Shown here: piece after piece, positions 60,301 to 64,000 of the stretch
Position numbering within the stretch: position 1 is the first letter of the stretch
How the letters are laid out: each line of letters opens with the position of its first letter
From: Ampelocalamus luodianensis
Taxonomy: Eukaryota > Streptophyta > Magnoliopsida > Poales > Poaceae
Direction: 5' to 3'
DNA: 64,000 nucleotides
NCBI GenBank assembly: GCA_036346255.1
Contig: CM070639.1
Coordinates: 34,192,165 to 34,256,164 of the forward strand
Notes under the pieces: generated by a model
The model's input: only the letters and a program-made list of their open reading frames with translations
Told to the model about the DNA's origin: nothing
Database searches by the model: none
Translations under genes and position numbers: made by a program

Positions 60301-60796
60301 TGGAAGCAGCGTCATCGAGAAGGGTGGGAGGAAGATAGGATTCGATCTCGACTACGACGAGAAGGACAGCAGCTACAGCAGAATCAAGAGCTTGGTCGTC
60401 GAGGAAATGAAGCAGTACTTCCGCCCCGAGTTCCTCAACCGTCTCGACGAGATGATAGTCTTCAGGCAGCTCACCAAGCTCGAAGTCAAGGAGATCGCCG
60501 ACATCATGCTGAAGGAGGTCTTTGACAGGCTGAAGACGAAAGACATCGACCTTCAGGTCACCGAGAGGTTCAAGGAGCGGGTCGTCGAAGAAGGCTACAA
60601 CCCGAGCTACGGAGCGCGGCCACTAAGGAGGGCAATCATGAGGCTGCTGGAGGACAGCCTCGCGGAGAAGATGTTGGCTGGGGAAGTCAAGGAGGGTGAT
60701 TCCGCCATTGTTGATGTGGACTCGGAGGGGAAGGTCATTGTGCTCAACGGGCAAGGTGGGTTACCAGAGCTTTCAACTCCGGCCGTCACTGTGTAG
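54398..60796 (+). CDS. ClpC1: Chloroplast ClpC, HSP100-family ATPase of the Clp protease, 920 aa
   Basis: Nine coding exons join in frame to 2763 nt: 54398-54956, 56659-56774, 56867-56989, 57064-57249, 57964-58179, 58339-58556, 58903-58978, 59083-59172 and 59618-60796. All introns are GT-AG. Residues 1-88 are Ser/Arg-rich, a chloroplast transit peptide; mature-type sequence starts near MFERFTEKA (89). Two Clp N repeats follow (about 93-235). AAA domain 1 has Walker A GEPGVGKT (298-305) and Walker B ending at D369-E370. A UVR-type coiled middle region lies near 500-545. AAA domain 2 has Walker A GPTGVGKS (641-648) and Walker B ending at D713-E714. Known role: the stromal hexameric unfoldase feeding ClpP/R and working at the inner envelope in protein import. 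All key motifs are intact and length matches the family. C1 versus C2 paralogue is not certain. Confidence 0.93.
55503..56406. mobile_element. 904-bp palindromic element with inverted LTR-like arms, in a ClpC intron
   Basis: The whole block is one long inverted repeat centred near 55955. The outer arms, 55503-55831 and 56078-56406, are each 329 bp. The right arm reads TGTTAGGGATT...GTTCATGACA, with a TATAAAAG box at 56181-56188, as a small LTR would. The spacer (55832-56077) is also self-complementary except for a loop of about 40 bases. A perfect 5-bp duplication GTTGG (55498-55502 and 56407-56411) proves a single insertion. LTRs should be direct repeats; here they are inverted. Confidence 0.75.
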
Positions 60797-61111
60797 TCCA
60801 TACAGAATGTTAAACATGCAGCGTTTTCAAATTCGAACACATCGTCCTAGCTAGTGTGTAACTGTATATATAGTAATATAATCAAAGGGGAAACGGCTAC
60901 TGACTTTGATTTTTCAAAATGCGTATTATTTTCTCGGAAGTATGAAAGTCTGCAATAGGTATCGTGTGTGATGGGAATATGGGATATTTCTAGCAGCAAT
61001 GAAGAAGTCTTCAATATTTAAAGGTATAGACCACACAGAAATTCGTGACTATGTATTAGAGCCGACAGAACACAGGTATCCAAACCTGTCTCCGCAGCTT
61101 TACCTACAGCA
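60797..61111 (+). other. ClpC 3' UTR and flank
   Basis: The first 100 or so bases after the stop are AT-rich, with TATATATAGTAATATAATCAAA near 60865-60888 as a candidate polyadenylation region. Nothing else is recognisable up to the foldback element. Confidence 0.4.
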
Positions 61112-62413
61112 GAGTTTTTGGCCCGTGTTAATAGTAATTTTGGTTCGTGTACCGTGACAATGACAAAAATGACATCATCCATCATGCCCTAGGGGTCGGA
61201 CTCTACACGGCATGTCACATGTAAAATCCGAGCTCTTGGAGCACGGATGAGGCTGAGTCCGGCCTATGTCAGAGGGGCGTCCTCAGGAAGGCACGGTAGA
61301 GGGGCGTCACGGAATTGGTGTCTGTGCCACCTAGGCATGGATTTGGCACGGTAACAGCATATGAGTGAAAATTTTGATTTTAAAAAAATTATTTTTGATA
61401 CTATTTAAAATACTATTTGAAACTTTAAAAAATATATTCTTTTCGTTGGATTTTTTTACCTCACACTCATAAATTCAAATGTATTGTTACATGTACAAAA
61501 AAAAACTCACAAATTTTTCACATAAAATCACAGCACAACACAGCACACGCAGCTTAAAATATGTGTGTCAACTGTCATCATCACCACCTTTTGCATCCCT
61601 TGGTGGTTCGGTGAGTTCATCGACGGTACAACAGAAACACTATTTAACGACAAGGCGGCGGATAGTAGTACACTGTCCCTGGTTGCGGCGGGGGGCAGTA
61701 GTACACTGTCACGGGTCGCGGCGGTGGGTAGTAGTACACCGTCATTTGACGTAGCGGAGACAGGCAGTAATACACCGCGACTGGTGACGGTGTACTATTG
61801 CCCGCCCCCGCGACGTCAAATGACGGTGTACTATTACCCGCCGTCGCGTCCGGTGACGGTGTACTACTGCCCGCCGCTGTGTCGTCAAATAGTGTTTCAC
61901 ATGCACCGTCCATCGACTCACTGAGCCATCGAGGGCTACGAAGAGTGGCGATGGTGACTGTTGAGACCCATGTTTGAAGCTGCGTGTGTTGTGCTACATC
62001 GTGATTTCATGTGAAAAAATTTGTAAATTTTTTCTAATACATGTGATAATATATTTGAAGCTGCGAGTGTGAAATAAAAAAGAATAAAAAATATTTTTAA
62101 AGTTTCAAATAATATCAAATAGTGTTAAAAATAATTTTTTAATCAAAATTTTCACTCCTTCCACTGTTGCCGCACCGAATCCGTGCCTAGGTGGCACGGA
62201 TGCCAATTCCGTGCCTCTCGCACGCCCCTCTGCCTGCCTCGAGGGTCGGCCTCGGCCTCATCCGTGTGCTAGGGGTCCGGATTTCACACATAACGCCTTT
62301 TGGAGAGTCCGCCCCCCCGGGACACGATGAAAGGTGCTATTTTTGTCATTACCGCAGAGAGAGGGTCAAAATTGCTATTAGCATGGTGAATAGTGTGATA
62401 TGAGCCAAAACTC
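61112..62413. mobile_element. 1.3-kb foldback element
   Basis: The left half is the reverse complement of the right half, from GAGTTTTTGGCCCGT at 61112 to TGAGCCAAAACTC ending 62413, centred near 61780. Identity is high through the middle and lower at the ends. The centre has words like GTAGTACACCGTC repeated three to four times per arm. ORFs across it exist in both directions because the sequence is palindromic. No transposase and no clear target duplication are seen, so the class is open (MULE-like or foldback). Confidence 0.7.
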
Positions 62414-62417
62414 CCAT

Positions 62418-62418
<1 letters not shown>

Positions 62419-62489
<71 letters not shown>
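62419..62489. repeat. (TA)n microsatellite
   Basis: About 35 TA units directly right of the foldback element. ORFs reading Ile-Tyr repeats are artefacts. Confidence 0.95.
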
Positions 62490-62493
<4 letters not shown>

Positions 62494-63499
62494 GTGCCAC
62501 AATGCTCCATTGGTATGTTAACAAGAATTAATCTAACCGAAGCAATTGTAATAGTTTGGTGATTCAATTAATTAACAATAGGCTACATGCTATAGTAAAG
62601 TTTATACTTAAAAATAGAGTTGTATTTGTTCTACAACTCTGATGCTTATGATTTAAAATATAGTTGTATTTTCTGTACAATTATAACAGCTCTAATATAG
62701 ATTCGATTGATCTGCACTTTTATAATCTGGATCCACAAAAATCAACAGTGTAGATCTTTCTCTTTATTTCACCGATTAACATGACAATTTCTAACCCTTG
62801 AGAGTGAACCTAATGACTTTTGTTTCTATCTCTCTTTATTTCACCGATTAATATGACAATTTCTAACCTTTGAGATTGAACCTGATGACTTTTGTTTCTA
62901 TCTTTTAATAATATAATAAATTCCAATTGACAACATAAGCAGATTAATTCCAACTAACGTTTTCGCTAAAAGCCATTCGCCAACCTTTTCTTCATAACAA
63001 GTCGAACTTTTTACCATTATTAGATGTGTGTCCTTTGGCTGTTGACGTTGATTTAATGGAGGCAGATTTGATTAATCCCTATCACAAAAATCCCCAGCTG
63101 AATCAACAGATCCTGATGTACGTAGGTAGGTAAGCAAGCTTTGCCCTTAGTAAGAGAGCGGTACTGTAGGAGGAGACATGTTCGGCACCGTGCATGCAGG
63201 TGAGACACTGTAGTCATCTGGTCACCGCTTGTACAACCAGCAACGGAGCCGATTGTATAGGGTGTGGACCGATATGAGCTACTGATCTAGACCGATCGCG
63301 ACGTACTCACACGGCCGCGTACGTTGGCGTAGCCAGGATTTAAAGCATGTGAGGTCAAATATAAAGTTTTTCAATTTTTGTGGTGTCAATTATCTTAAAT
63401 GCTATTATGGTGTCAATTATCTTAAATGCTATGAACTTGGTTATATTGATTGTATCCCACATAAGTCGATGAATGATATGTATTATCTATTGAACTAGT
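62490..63499. other. Intergenic sequence with two small tandem duplications
   Basis: No gene is seen. A 72-bp unit is duplicated in tandem (62759-62830 and 62831-62902, about 90% identical). A 27-bp unit starting TGGTGTCAATTATC is duplicated at 63381-63407 and 63408-63432. Confidence 0.6.
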
Positions 63500-64000
63500 C
63501 ACTACTACAGAAAAGTTATAGGATTAGAGACCATATGTACATTGATCTCCAATCGGCTTATAGCCAAGATTAGAGTGCGAGGACCCATGGTCTGTTTCAT
63601 GAGGCCTCCCATGGACTAGTAATAGTATATGCAGCCATAGGATAATTTGGCAATTCAGCACATGAGTCGGCATGTTTGCCAATTCTGTACGCGCACTCGG
63701 CGGTCGGACCGATTGCGCACCCGTACTAGGCATGTGAATCTGGGCAATCGGCGTGCATTAGCGCTTTAATTTGTGACCGCGGCGGACGAACCGGAGGCGT
63801 TGCCAAGTATGCCGATTCCGTCGGTACATCAATATGGGCAATCGGCGGGTACGTCGATTGTATTGGCATATTAATTGGTGACTGCGGTGTATCAATAGGC
63901 TCGCTCTAAGGGCATATTTAAAACTAGCTATGAAACCATGATTTGGATCGGCAAAGCCCTCGCTAACCCGTTCTTGAGTAAATAGATACAAATCTGTAGA
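63500..64000 (+). mobile_element. CACTA (En/Spm) transposon, left end, running off the window
   Basis: CACTACTACAGAAAAG is the classic CACTA terminal motif. The following 500 bases hold short subterminal repeats in both orientations, such as GGGCAATCGGCG (63742 and 63836 areas) and GCCGATT or GCCAATT words, expected of transposase-binding regions. AGT at 63497-63499 would be the 3-bp target duplication; its partner lies outside the window. Confidence 0.8.

Noticed and set aside
61479..61924. Ser/Thr/Val-rich ORFs in both directions
   Set aside because: They mirror each other because the foldback element is palindromic. No start context or domain supports them.
62284..62567. ORFs reading Ile-Tyr repeats
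   Set aside because: They translate the (TA)n microsatellite.
1..64000. tRNA, rRNA or endogenous pararetrovirus sequence
   Set aside because: No cloverleaf-type A/B boxes, rDNA words or caulimovirus-type coat or movement protein motifs were seen. The tRNA-like words at 14084, 31519 and 44085 are primer-binding sites.

Overview
This is a 64-kb piece of a plant nuclear genome, almost certainly a grass. The evidence is a complete multi-exon chloroplast ClpC chaperone gene of the grass type, Ty3/gypsy elements with very long LTRs starting TGTAAC, Mutator-like (MULE) elements, a CACTA end and strong GC contrast between elements. I read only two real host genes: an uncharacterised plant protein (ORF 27065-28333) and ClpC (5' UTR exon near 50.65-50.76 kb, coding exons 54398-60796). 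Nearly everything else is transposable-element sequence, much of it nested. Exon limits come from splice-site and frame reasoning, not transcripts.

Layout. 1-10313: the 3' part of a decayed Ty1/copia element (+ strand), split at 745-5968 by a 5.2-kb gypsy solo LTR. 10314-11390: unassigned sequence with a broken gene-like remnant. 11391-20355: a complete LTR element (E1) with a perfect 5-bp target duplication, two 2.7-kb LTRs and a 3.6-kb internal region with no recognisable coding, i.e. a LARD-like non-autonomous element. 20361-22989: decayed repeats. 22999-24387: a MULE-like element with long terminal inverted repeats and GC-rich cargo. 25340-28507: the uncharacterised gene. 28508-48870: a gag-only gypsy element (E2) that landed in the presumed 3' UTR of that gene; its own 3' LTR was then split by a second gypsy element on the minus strand (E3, 35762-47790). 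49363-49860: a possible MITE. 50640-60900: ClpC, carrying a truncated MULE in intron 1 and a 904-bp palindromic element in the next intron. 61112-62413: a 1.3-kb foldback element, then a (TA)n tract. 63500-64000: the start of a CACTA element.

How the parts relate. E1, E2 and E3 share one plan: LTR ending in TGTTAC, CCGACA or similar, a primer-binding site complementary to initiator tRNA-Met, and a purine tract preceded by a short hairpin. E2 keeps only gag, E3 a broken gag, and E1 no recognisable gene. None has pol, so all must have been moved by proteins made elsewhere. Nesting gives an order: copia before the solo LTR, and E2 before E3.

The most unusual signal is structural. Long-LTR leaders here carry consecutive near-perfect stem-loops whose stem sequences differ from one to the next while pairing is kept. 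The clearest case is six in a row in E1 (13233-13409, repeated at 19514-19692). This is the best candidate for something undescribed. I see no evidence of a new protein-based system.
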